From Candidatus Saccharibacteria bacterium UBA7683 (GTDB lineage: Bacteria > Patescibacteriota > Saccharimonadia > Saccharimonadales > UBA7683), in NCBI GenBank assembly GCA_002482925.1, contig DLGX01000081.1:1-17265 (forward strand): 17,265 bases of DNA. The letters run 5' to 3'. How positions within the stretch are numbered: position 1 is the stretch's first letter; every line of letters starts with the position of its first letter. Shown in pieces: positions 1 through 6,671 of the stretch. The notes under the pieces were generated by a model that made no database searches, was not told where the DNA came from, and worked only from the letters and a program-made list of their open reading frames with translations. The translations under genes were made by a program, and so were the position numbers.

Positions 1-869
1 GCATCTTCGCCCGCTCTATCAATATCTTTGTCTATTTGCTTCTGAGCCTTTTCAACAACTTCTTCAATACGTCCTGGATGTATACGACCATCTTTCATGA
101 GCATTTCAAGCGTTACCCGAGCAACCTGTCTACGAATTGGGTCGAAACTCGACATAATTACCATTCCGGGAGTGTCATCAACAAGAATATCTACGCCAGT
201 AGCGCGCTGAATAGCCTGAATATTGCGGCCTTCTTTGCCGATAATTCGGCCTTTCATTTCGTCGTCAGTAAGCTTAACAGCTGTAACAGTTTTTTCAGTT
301 GTCACTTCGCTGGCCATTCTCTCCATTGCCTGGGTAATAACAAGCTGAGCCCGTTCTTCTGCGTCTTCCATGGCATCGTGCTGAAGTTTGGCCACCAAGC
401 CTTCAAGGTCTTGCTTGATATCGCGTTCCGTCATTTGCATTAATTTTTCGGCAGCATCAGCTTTAGAAAGTTTAGCAATTTTTTCTAACTTGTCTTGAGC
501 ACTAGAACGAATTTCACGAACCTGGTCTTTAATTTTTTCAAGTTCATCTTCGCTAGTACGAAGCTTTTCGTTTCGCTTATCAAGCTCATCTAGTTTACGA
601 TCGAGCGATTCTTCGCGCGAAAGCAGCCTATTTTCTGTTTCTTTTGTTTCTCTGCGTCGTTTTTCTTCTTCTCTTTTTGATTCTTCTGCAACCTTAACAG
701 CTTCTTTTTTAGCTTCAAGAATCAGAAGTTCAGATTCTTTCTTAGCTTTTTCTCGTTCTTTTTCTGCATTTTCAGCCGCAGATCCTAACTTCTTTTTCAT
801 GGTTACGGTTGCACCACCAAAACCCGCTGCGAGTCCGGCGATAGCAGCGATTACTAAAAATACAATCAT
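1..869 (-). CDS. rny: Ribonuclease Y, N-terminal part (cut by window edge)
   Basis: This is a membrane-anchored endoribonuclease that starts mRNA decay. The frame is open from an ATG at 869 to the window edge, giving 289 residues. Residues 2-18 form a hydrophobic anchor, followed by a long Glu/Lys-rich coiled coil (about 25-170). A KH RNA-binding domain follows, with the motif GRIIGKEGRN at 207-216. The family is usually about 510-520 residues, so the catalytic HD domain must lie beyond base 1. The start is supported by an AAAGGA ribosome-binding site five bases upstream (875-880). It is separated from the small surface-protein gene by a perfect hairpin at 1039-1066, so it is probably transcribed from its own promoter. 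The family call is confident because anchor, coiled coil and KH motif occur in the expected order. Confidence 0.95.
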   Translation of the reverse strand, partial: MIVFLVIAAIAGLAAGFGGATVTMKKKLGSAAENAEKEREKAKKESELLILEAKKEAVKVAEESKREEEKRRRETKETENRLLSREESLDRKLDELDKRNEKLRTSEDELEKIKDQVREIRSSAQDKLEKIAKLSKADAAEKLMQMTERDIKQDLEGLVAKLQHDAMEDAEERAQLVITQAMERMASEVTTEKTVTAVKLTDDEMKGRIIGKEGRNIQAIQRATGVDILVDDTPGMVIMSSFDPIRRQVARVTLEMLMKDGRIHPGRIEEVVEKAQKQIDKDIDRAGED

Positions 870-916
870 TCAGTTCCTTTCTTTGCAAACAGTAGTACCG
901 TGTGCCCTACCCTAGA

Positions 917-945
917 AATATCGTATTCGATTATCTTGGTGGCAG
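917..945 (-). promoter_or_regulatory. Weak candidate promoter for rny
   Basis: On the minus strand CTGCCA (945-940) and GATATT (922-917) are separated by exactly 17 bases; each matches four of six sigma70 consensus positions. A start about seven bases downstream would give a leader of roughly 40 bases carrying the AAAGGA site. The remainder of 870-1038 holds only a 10-bp palindrome CACTTAAGTG at 960-969 and no gene that I can see. Confidence 0.3.
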
Positions 946-1038
946 TGCCAAAGCGTGTTCACTTAAGTGTTATCAGTAAAATATATGAGGTCGAAATAGT
1001 ATGAATTAAGTTCTCGACACTACGTTTAGTTTACAACA

Positions 1039-1066
1039 AAGAACTCCATTTTAAAATGGAGTTCTT
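1039..1066 (-). terminator. Perfect 28-bp palindrome, probable terminator
   Basis: Two 14-base arms are exact reverse complements with no spacer; the centre TTTTAAAA would form the loop and leave a stem of about ten base pairs. It lies 21 bases after the stop of the small surface-protein gene and ahead of rny. The tract after it on the minus strand (TGTTGTAAAC) is only moderately U-rich, so termination may be incomplete. The symmetry would allow it to act in both directions. Confidence 0.6.
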
Positions 1067-1087
1067 ATAGAAATACTTGAAGTAATT

Positions 1088-1363
1088 TTATTGATTAAAC
1101 TTCTTTTTTCGTAGTGCAACTATACCAAGTCCTACACCAGCGCCGAGTAAGCTACCACCAATAAATACCGCGCTATTTTGTGCAACTCGATTGCTCGGTG
1201 CTATACCGGTATCAGGCGCCGCAACTTCAGTACCGCCTGTTGATGGAAGCGATGTAGGATCAGGTACCACCTCTTCTACTTCTTGAGCATGTACCAAAAC
1301 TGGTGTAAGTCCCATTGAAACAACTGCTACTGCTGAAACTGCTAGATGTAAAAATTTTTTCAT
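1088..1363 (-). CDS. Small secreted surface protein with sortase-like C-terminus
   Basis: This predicted exported, wall- or membrane-anchored protein has 91 residues. Residues 1-26 look like a signal peptide (MKKF..., hydrophobic core, end VHA before Gln27). A Pro/Glu/Thr-rich linker carries LPSTG at 39-43 and PDTG at 50-53. A hydrophobic segment (64-84) and the basic tail RKKK (85-88) complete a cell-wall-sorting layout. LPSTG lies about 20 residues before the membrane segment, farther than usual, so PDTG may be the real recognition site. I chose the ATG at 1363 because an upstream in-frame TTG at 1429 lies within a canonical -35 box and would hide the signal peptide. The mature portion is only about 65 residues. 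The function is unknown. It follows the 551-residue surface protein but has its own promoter. Confidence 0.75.
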   Translation of the reverse strand: MKKFLHLAVSAVAVVSMGLTPVLVHAQEVEEVVPDPTSLPSTGGTEVAAPDTGIAPSNRVAQNSAVFIGGSLLGAGVGLGIVALRKKKFNQ

Positions 1364-1400
1364 GATATCTATTTTCCGTTTATGCTTATGTACTAAGTAT

Positions 1401-1429
1401 ATACTATCCTTATAGCAAATTACTGTCAA
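1401..1429 (-). promoter_or_regulatory. Sigma70-type promoter of the small surface-protein gene
   Basis: On the minus strand a perfect -35 TTGACA (1429-1424), a 17-base spacer and -10 TAGTAT (1406-1401) lie between the stop of the 551-residue gene and the ATG at 1363. The predicted leader is about 30 bases. This is one of the two best consensus promoters in the window. Confidence 0.8.
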
Positions 1430-1435
1430 CTACCG

Positions 1436-3091
1436 TTATTTCAAGATAAGTTTTCGCGCTTTTATGGCAACTGATGCGACCACTACAGCTCCCATAACCA
1501 CAAAACCCAAGCTTGCAGATTGCTTAAAATCACCAGCGTTACCTACACCTGGTATTGCCGTAAGGGTCACGTCATTTCCATCACCACCAGTATAGCTAAT
1601 TGTGAAATAACCTACACCGTCAACCTCTACTGTGGCACCTTGAGACAAGCCAGCGAATACACCCGCTACGGCATCAGATCCGTCGTTGTTAATAATCACA
1701 AAAGATTTACCCTGCTCAGGTTTAAAGCCATCAAGAAGAATTGCACGAAGCGTACCATTGCCTAGTGTTACGGTGCCAGTTACATTAATTTGATCATACT
1801 GGCCTTCGCTGTTACCGGCAATTTCAAATTCGTAAATGCCGCCTTCTTCAAATGTAAGGTCACTTGTTGAAAGCACCCCAGGGCTGTTACCTGGAGCTAT
1901 GATGCCACCGTTAGAAACAGTAACAGCACCGAGCTTGCCACTCCCTGCAAGGATACCGCCGTTAACAGCTACGTAACTACTTGAACAATCAACATTAACA
2001 ATTGATTTGTTACCAGCGTACGCATAAATTGAATTACAGTCGTCAACGCTATCGATTGTATGCACATCAATTTCGCTTGACACAACCGAGCCACTTGGTA
2101 GGGTAATCTGGCCTGTTACGCCTTTGGCAACCCTCGCATTATCTGCACCAGTTACTTGATCGCCAAGTTTTATGTTAACCATGTAAGGCGAGAAGGTTGT
2201 GATCTGATTGATCTGTACTTCACCCGTAAGGTTTACATCTTTCATAACTGTAGCGCTTAAACAGTTGTCCCCAGAAGTTGTGGCAGATTGAAATGCGTAG
2301 ACCGAGCCTCCGTTAAATACTATTTTCCCATCGAAAGTCATGTCTTCATGATAGTTGAGACTAAATCGAAGGTTCCCGGTACTATTAATCGTAATCTGGC
2401 TAGCATGCCGTGCTATGTCATTGCTCCTAGAAGATATACCTAAACTAATGCCGTTTGAAATAATTGCGCCAGTGAAAGCTGAGCCATCGCCTGTCACTGG
2501 GTATGAAGATCCTGTACCATCACCACAACCACCACCAGATCCTCCTTCGTATTCATCTCCAAGTATTAGGGTGCCGCCACCAGACACGCTACTAAACTGC
2601 GTCAGCTGAGATAATGTAACACTATTATTACCCGTTTGAAGCAGCGAGCTTGATGCTATGTTACTGATTTCAATATCTCCCGTTGCTGTAACCCCACTTT
2701 GCAATGATACTCTTCTGGTACTTGTTATGTCGCCAGAAAGCTTGAATCCATTTCCAGAAATTACTACAGCATAATAACAGTCGGTTGGCATCGTACCATT
2801 AAATGTCACACCTGCGAGCGTAACATTTGTAGAATCGATGTCGTTGTTAAGTGTACTATCGGCTGAACAACTTGAACCAAACAGTGTTGCAAAAGAAATC
2901 GTCAAAGTATCACCAGTTACAGGAGACCCCGAAGGACTCCAGTTTCCTGCTGTGGCTAATTTATTATCTTCGGCAGCGCCAGTCCATGTTTTAGCAGTAG
3001 CGAAAGCTGAGCTTGAATTTATTAGTAAAAAACCAGCTACTGCTACAAAAAAGAATACTAGCATCTTTAACTTTGATTGGGTTGTTTTCAT
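1436..3091 (-). CDS. Large secreted beta-solenoid surface protein, C-terminally anchored
   Basis: This is a predicted surface protein of 551 residues with no specific function recognisable. Residues 1-31 are a signal peptide ending SSAFA. Residues 34-65 (KTWTG...NW...GD) resemble the opening of autotransporter passenger repeats. The body is rich in Ser, Thr, Gly and Asn and in short beta-strands. From about 378 to 512 it carries passenger-type motifs: GGILAGSG, APGNSPG (399-405) and YTGGDGNDVTLT. It does not end in an outer-membrane barrel; it ends with one hydrophobic segment (about 526-543) and a short basic tail (KARKLILK), as in monoderm anchored proteins. There are several cysteines, which could form disulphides outside the cell. 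The ATG at 3091 has an AGGA site six bases upstream. The C-terminal anchor and adjacency suggest it is displayed together with the small surface protein downstream. An adhesin is a reasonable guess only. Confidence 0.85.
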   Translation of the reverse strand: MKTTQSKLKMLVFFFVAVAGFLLINSSSAFATAKTWTGAAEDNKLATAGNWSPSGSPVTGDTLTISFATLFGSSCSADSTLNNDIDSTNVTLAGVTFNGTMPTDCYYAVVISGNGFKLSGDITSTRRVSLQSGVTATGDIEISNIASSSLLQTGNNSVTLSQLTQFSSVSGGGTLILGDEYEGGSGGGCGDGTGSSYPVTGDGSAFTGAIISNGISLGISSRSNDIARHASQITINSTGNLRFSLNYHEDMTFDGKIVFNGGSVYAFQSATTSGDNCLSATVMKDVNLTGEVQINQITTFSPYMVNIKLGDQVTGADNARVAKGVTGQITLPSGSVVSSEIDVHTIDSVDDCNSIYAYAGNKSIVNVDCSSSYVAVNGGILAGSGKLGAVTVSNGGIIAPGNSPGVLSTSDLTFEEGGIYEFEIAGNSEGQYDQINVTGTVTLGNGTLRAILLDGFKPEQGKSFVIINNDGSDAVAGVFAGLSQGATVEVDGVGYFTISYTGGDGNDVTLTAIPGVGNAGDFKQSASLGFVVMGAVVVASVAIKARKLILK

Positions 3092-3126
3092 ATTTTTCCT
3101 GTTTGTTTTGTTTATCTACCTAAAGC

Positions 3127-3142
3127 ATAACAAGTTTGTTAT
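3127..3142. promoter_or_regulatory. Inverted repeat upstream of the 551-residue surface gene
   Basis: ATAACAA-GT-TTGTTAT is a perfect dyad with 7-bp arms and a 2-bp centre, 35 bases before the start codon at 3091. It lacks the U-tract of a terminator and has the size of a homodimeric repressor or activator site. A TATGCT -10-like hexamer on the minus strand overlaps its promoter-distal end. No regulator can be named. Confidence 0.4.
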
Positions 3143-3157
3143 AAAAACACTAACAGT

Positions 3158-3166
3158 TTATCCACA
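3158..3166 (+). promoter_or_regulatory. Perfect DnaA-box sequence
   Basis: TTATCCACA matches the strict DnaA-box consensus and lies between tsaB and the 551-residue gene. I see only one exact copy in the window, and a 9-mer can occur by chance, so this is not evidence for an origin. It might titrate DnaA or affect the neighbouring promoter. Confidence 0.3.
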
Positions 3167-3177
3167 GTTATGAATAA

Positions 3178-3567
3178 TTATTTTCTTGGCTTTGTAATTG
3201 TCGCTTCACTACCGTATTCAGGAATAACTACTTTGGATGATTTTGCATCTACAATGCTCTTCAGTCCTTTTTGAAGCCACCTTTCTTCTGCTTCACCAAC
3301 TATTGGAATGTTGAGGCTATAGCAAAGCGTGTTTGCTACGCTGATGCCTATACGTAGCCCTGTGAATGAACCTGGCCCTTGATACACGATTATTCCGGTA
3401 AGTTCTTGCTTTGAAGTTGAGTTTTTATCTAGTAATTCATCGATTTTAAGTAGTAACGTATCTGAAAGTTCTCTGTGTGCATGCCAGGTTATGGTATCTA
3501 TCAATACTTCTTTATTATAAAGATACAGTTCCGCTTCTGGTTTGTCTGTTCTCAGTGCAAGTATCAT
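3178..3567 (-). CDS. tsaB: Shortened TsaB-like t6A-modification partner
   Basis: TsaB is the non-catalytic, ASKHA-fold partner that works with TsaD and TsaE in making the t6A base of tRNA. The family signature GPGSFTGLRIG is clear at 64-74, followed by the expected helix and IPIVG strand. The protein is 129 residues, against a usual 220-240, so most of the C-terminal half-domain is missing. The first strand is LALRTDKPEA where the family normally has an Asp-Thr-Ser motif. The ATG at 3567 follows the tsaE stop by eight bases. A perfect TATAAT ends eight bases before the ATG, and no good ribosome-binding site is seen, so tsaB may also be made from a leaderless mRNA. No frameshift remnant is evident downstream, where the sequence passes directly to an intergenic region. 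Whether it is functional in this short form cannot be told from sequence. Confidence 0.82.
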   Translation of the reverse strand: MILALRTDKPEAELYLYNKEVLIDTITWHAHRELSDTLLLKIDELLDKNSTSKQELTGIIVYQGPGSFTGLRIGISVANTLCYSLNIPIVGEAEERWLQKGLKSIVDAKSSKVVIPEYGSEATITKPRK

Positions 3568-3574
3568 GGCTCTT

Positions 3575-3580
3575 ATTATA
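3575..3580 (-). promoter_or_regulatory. TATAAT -10 element of tsaB, overlapping the tsaE stop
   Basis: A perfect TATAAT on the minus strand is followed by AAGAGCC and then the tsaB ATG. With usual spacing the transcript would start at or next to the ATG. The tsaE stop codon TAA (3578-3576) is contained in the hexamer. No convincing -35 box is visible. Confidence 0.5.
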
Positions 3581-4043
3581 CGTGCTTTAGTTCTGAAAAC
3601 AGATAGGTATTGTTTTCTGGGTATACAAAAGTAATGGAGCGCTCATTTTCAGAAATTGCTACAATTTTAACTATAATTCTTTCTTTGGGTAGCACATCAT
3701 GCACTATATCTCCCCACTCCACTGCGACCACAACATCAGGATCGTTTTCTACTTCTGCAAGCTCGCTTGCCACTACGCCTGGATCAGTTAAGCGGTAGAA
3801 ATCAAAGTGATACAGCTGTTTTTTATCGGGGCGACTGTATACGTAATTAATTGTGAAGCTTGGACTGGCTACAGGGTCAGGCGAGCCAAATCCTTTTGCG
3901 AGACCACCAACAAATGTTGTCTTACCCCCGCCAAGATCACTTTGAAACTCAAAAACCTCGCCGCCTTTTAAGCGTTCGCCTATTCTTTCGCCCAGTTCTA
4001 CTGTCTGCGCGTACGAGCTTGTCTTACATGTAACTTCTTTCAT
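3576..4043 (-). CDS. tsaE: TsaE, ATPase of the t6A tRNA-modification complex
   Basis: TsaE is the P-loop ATPase that resets the TsaB-TsaD complex during t6A synthesis in the cytoplasm. With the ATG at 4043 it has 155 residues, typical for the family. A Walker A-type loop SDLGGGKTT lies at 35-43 (usual family form GDLGAGKTT). The other family blocks follow: SPSFTINYVY (60-69), HFDFYRL (79-85) and VEWGD (108-112). A TTG seven codons upstream is in frame, but the 4043 ATG has AAGG seven bases before it and begins the conserved N-terminus. The gene lies 40 bases after the last pilus gene and eight bases before tsaB. An extended -10-like TGC-TATACT (4063-4055) lies just upstream. Confidence 0.93.
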   Translation of the reverse strand: MKEVTCKTSSYAQTVELGERIGERLKGGEVFEFQSDLGGGKTTFVGGLAKGFGSPDPVASPSFTINYVYSRPDKKQLYHFDFYRLTDPGVVASELAEVENDPDVVVAVEWGDIVHDVLPKERIIVKIVAISENERSITFVYPENNTYLFSELKHV

Positions 4044-4083
4044 AGTTGCCTTCAAGTATAGCAACTACGGCCAGAAGCGCCAC

Positions 4084-4377
4084 TTATTCATTGAATGGGT
4101 TTTGTCTGTTTCCAGGAAGCTGGGTACCGGGATCTTGCACATTGCTGTCGTTGAGCGCTTTTATTTGATCTACAGCGTCTTCATTAAAACGTACCGATTT
4201 CAGCTTTGAGGTTTCTTGATCAAGATATACTTTATCTAAAGGCTGGTTACTTAAGGTGTTAATTCTTAAGAACACTGCGGTTAAAATAAGTAAGACTGTT
4301 ACAATTACTACAAATGCCTGATGCTCGTGGAAGAGTTTCTGAAACTTGTAACTGATTGAGCTGAATTGAGACTTCAT
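4084..4377 (-). CDS. Small single-TM protein at the end of the pilM-N-O cluster
   Basis: This 97-residue protein is not recognised as a named family. It has a charged N-terminus, one membrane segment (about 21-37) and a hydrophilic extracytoplasmic tail rich in Asp, Gln, Asn and Pro. Its start overlaps the pilO stop by four bases (ATGA), so it is translationally coupled to pilO and probably part of the pilus assembly complex. In Gram-negative T4P operons pilP follows pilO, but this protein has no lipobox or signal-peptidase II cysteine, and no PilQ gene follows. A PilP substitute contacting PilN/PilO is one possibility based on position only. Confidence 0.7.
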   Translation of the reverse strand: MKSQFSSISYKFQKLFHEHQAFVVIVTVLLILTAVFLRINTLSNQPLDKVYLDQETSKLKSVRFNEDAVDQIKALNDSNVQDPGTQLPGNRQNPFNE

Positions 4378-4958
4378 TGTTTCTTCTCCGTTGCAGTAAC
4401 ACTCTTTGTGTAAAGATTTATTCGTACAGTAACGCTACTGAGAAGCGAACGATCTTTGTCATTAGGTTTTAAGTCTATATTTACAACTTGCGTTTTGCGT
4501 TGATTTTTTTCAATGTATCGTAAAAATTCTAGTATGTTTTCGAATTTTGCACCTTCTTTAAATTGAATACTTATTGGTATAGGTGTAACGCCCTTAGGTG
4601 TAGTTGCTGGGGTCTGTGTTTTTGAGCTGGTTGTATCTGCAAAATTTATTTGCGCAACAGTTAACCCAGAACGATCAGCAAACGAAGAAAGTTCAGCTAC
4701 TACAGCCGATTGTTCGGTGTTGGTAGGTAGTACTTTATTTGCAAGTTCATCAACATAGCCAAGTGATTCCACTTTAATTTTTGTTAAGTTGTAGGCTTCA
4801 ACTTGTTTTTGGCTAAGTTCAATTTGTGAACGCAATCTTGAAGTATTATTTGCTATTTCCACCAGTCTTCGGTTTGCAAAGTAGAGCCCCGCGATGGTTA
4901 TCACCACCAGAGCTATAAGTGAAATTCTTAGAATTCTATTCACGAGCTTAGGCGTCAT
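4374..4958 (-). CDS. pilO: PilO-like type IV pilus alignment protein
   Basis: This 194-residue bitopic membrane protein has a short cytoplasmic N-terminus, a membrane segment at 11-28, a helical coiled-coil stretch (about 30-80) and a C-terminal ferredoxin-like domain (about 85-185). It contains a low-complexity Thr/Pro/Ser linker (about 108-124) between the coil and the last strands. Known PilO proteins pair with PilN to link cytoplasmic PilM to the periplasmic or extracellular side of the machine. The assignment rests on topology, size and position directly after pilN, with a 4-base ATGA overlap on each side. Sequence similarity between PilO homologues is low. Confidence 0.82.
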   Translation of the reverse strand: MTPKLVNRILRISLIALVVITIAGLYFANRRLVEIANNTSRLRSQIELSQKQVEAYNLTKIKVESLGYVDELANKVLPTNTEQSAVVAELSSFADRSGLTVAQINFADTTSSKTQTPATTPKGVTPIPISIQFKEGAKFENILEFLRYIEKNQRKTQVVNIDLKPNDKDRSLLSSVTVRINLYTKSVTATEKKQ

Positions 4959-5560
4959 GGCTTTTTAACTCCTGTGTCGTCTTTAAAAAACGCATTGATT
5001 GTTACTGTGTAATTATAGGGGCTCTGCACCACGGGTTCACCAGCTAGATCAGTTGTGGCTGATTCTTCTTTTTTAATTTCAGTAATTAATTTGATTTCGG
5101 CGCTCTTAAAAAGTGGTGAGCTTGCCAGATTGTTTCTCAGCACAGCCGCTCTTTCTTCGCTTTCTACCTGAGCACTTACGACTAGTGGTGATTTAAGATC
5201 TTCAAGCGAGAACTGCAAACCAGTTAGCACAGAACCGGAAGGCATAATACCGCCAATTTGGGTTAGCATGTCTGAAAATACTACGTTTCTCGACATTAAG
5301 CCAGCAATGGTATTTATTGTTACAGAAAGATCTTCTGCTTGTTTTTGAACGGGCTCAAGTTCTTTAACTTTTTTTTGGTCTGCTTCGAGTGTTGTTTTAA
5401 TATTTGTTTGCTGGTTTTCTAAAAGATAGTACGCCCCTATAACAGCGCCAGCAATGACAACAAAACTGATTAACGCAAGTTCAAGATAACGTCGTAAAAT
5501 CATGTTGTTTCTAGCAATACGCATATTGAGAAGTCGCTGAGGTGGTAATAAATTAATCAT
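4955..5560 (-). CDS. pilN: PilN-like type IV pilus alignment protein
   Basis: This 201-residue membrane protein begins MINLLPP, matching the conserved N-terminal motif of PilN that docks into PilM. A membrane segment follows at about 27-47, then a coiled coil (about 50-85) and a compact alpha/beta domain. The last 40 residues contain an acidic/basic linker and a short strand region. The start overlaps the pilM stop in an ATGA junction, and the stop overlaps the pilO start the same way, so the three are probably made in fixed ratio. Role by family: an inner-membrane alignment complex joining the PilB/PilC motor and the growing pilus. Confidence 0.9.
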   Translation of the reverse strand: MINLLPPQRLLNMRIARNNMILRRYLELALISFVVIAGAVIGAYYLLENQQTNIKTTLEADQKKVKELEPVQKQAEDLSVTINTIAGLMSRNVVFSDMLTQIGGIMPSGSVLTGLQFSLEDLKSPLVVSAQVESEERAAVLRNNLASSPLFKSAEIKLITEIKKEESATTDLAGEPVVQSPYNYTVTINAFFKDDTGVKKP

Positions 5561-6633
5561 AACTCAAACACCTCTTCGACTTGCGCTAGCGCAAGCCCTG
5601 CACATGTTAGAAATCTTGGAAGATCTGCGTGCTCAGGTGGCTCTAGCTTGCCAAAAGTTATGTACTTGCTCCACGGTGAAGAAACGCGAGCCGGAATATG
5701 TATTGCATCTGTCAGGTAGTCTCCTAAGCCTGGCATATTAGCACCACCGCCTACAATCAAGATTTGTGAAATTTCAGTTCCTTCGTGAACACGTTCTGAA
5801 TAAAATCTACTCATTCGTTTGATTTCGAGAATAACCTTGTCAAGTATTGGCGTAACGGCGTCTTTAACTTTTTTCTGATTTGTACCAGCGCCTATACCCT
5901 GTTTTACTTTTATTTCGTTAGCTTTAGCGGGCGAAAGGTGCAAAGCTTTAGCTATTGCCTGCGTAAGACTGTTCCCGCCTTCGTCTACGGTTCCAGTTAC
6001 GCGAAGTGTTTCGTCTAATATACCGACATCTATGGAATCGCCGCCAACATCAATAATGATGTATGGACTATCAGGGGTAAGATCTTCATATTTAGTACAG
6101 AGCTGGGCGTCGGCTTTTATATTTGTCTGCACCAATGCAAGATCAAGCCCAAGCATGTCACACACTTCTGTGTAAGAATCTACAATGTTCCGAGGCGCAG
6201 CCACCATACGAACTAGCATATTTTCACTGTCGCTCGTGTTGGTAACTTCGTAATCGTAGTACAGGTTCTTAGAAGCCATAGGAACGGACTGTTCAACTTC
6301 TAGCTGCATGGCATTTTGGAGTTCTTTTTTTGACATTGTGGGAAGACTTAACACTCTTGTAAATACATGTGAAATTGGAATACTCATTACAACGCGATTT
6401 GTCGTAAGTGAGCCGCGTATATTATTCGCCAGAAGTTTATCTACCATTTCAGCAGCTTTTGGAATATTCGTGACTACGCCGTTAGCCATAATTTTTTGGT
6501 CTGTAGCAACACTACCATATGCTTTTACAGAAACGTGTTTTTGGTGCGATTCTAACTGTAAAAACTTCACCGTTTGTGAACCGATGTCTAAGCCAAAAAT
6601 TGGTTGTTTATGATAAAAAAGCGGAGTTTTCAT
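5557..6633 (-). CDS. pilM: PilM, actin-like cytoplasmic pilus assembly protein
   Basis: PilM is an actin-fold ATP-binding protein that binds the PilN N-terminus on the cytoplasmic side. It has 358 residues, standard for the family. The phosphate-1 loop is in FGLDIGSQTVKFLQL (13-27). The second nucleotide motif is in IIIDVGGDSIDVGIL (192-206), and an adenosine-type motif is LIVGGGANMPGLG (292-304). It starts 38 bases after the PilX-like gene, behind a recognisable promoter (6643-6671) and without a clear ribosome-binding site. It is the first gene of the overlapping pilM-pilN-pilO-small TM protein block. Confidence 0.95.
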   Translation of the reverse strand: MKTPLFYHKQPIFGLDIGSQTVKFLQLESHQKHVSVKAYGSVATDQKIMANGVVTNIPKAAEMVDKLLANNIRGSLTTNRVVMSIPISHVFTRVLSLPTMSKKELQNAMQLEVEQSVPMASKNLYYDYEVTNTSDSENMLVRMVAAPRNIVDSYTEVCDMLGLDLALVQTNIKADAQLCTKYEDLTPDSPYIIIDVGGDSIDVGILDETLRVTGTVDEGGNSLTQAIAKALHLSPAKANEIKVKQGIGAGTNQKKVKDAVTPILDKVILEIKRMSRFYSERVHEGTEISQILIVGGGANMPGLGDYLTDAIHIPARVSSPWSKYITFGKLEPPEHADLPRFLTCAGLALAQVEEVFEL

Positions 6634-6642
6634 TTTGATTTA

Positions 6643-6671
6643 AGCATAACTGTTTTAAAAATTATTCGCAA
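6643..6671 (-). promoter_or_regulatory. Candidate promoter of the pilM block
   Basis: On the minus strand TTGCGA (6671-6666), a 17-base spacer and TATGCT (6648-6643) lie in the only gap of the minor-pilin/pilM stretch. The -10 ends ten bases before the pilM ATG, so a transcript would have a leader of only about three bases. The hexamers match four of six consensus positions each. Confidence 0.45.

Noticed and set aside
36..443. Plus-strand frame of 135 codons near the left edge
   Set aside because: It is antisense to the KH-domain region of rny, which is clearly coding; the predicted protein resembles nothing.
541..800. Repeat-like CTTCTT-rich stretch
   Set aside because: Explained by the Glu/Lys-rich coiled coil of RNase Y on the minus strand rather than a DNA repeat element.
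2355..3173. Two plus-strand frames (2355-2609 and 2838-3173)
   Set aside because: Both are antisense to the 551-residue surface protein and show low-complexity proline/serine translations typical of its reverse strand.
4374..4958. pilO as a possible GspM-type secretion gene
   Set aside because: The neighbouring PilM and INLLPP-type PilN and the pilin genes make a type IV pilus assignment better supported than type II secretion.
4374..5560. Alternative genetic code with UGA as glycine (Gracilibacteria-like)
   Set aside because: pilM, pilN, pilO and the MazG-like gene all end at TGA in ATGA junctions with the next start; reading through would give meaningless extensions.
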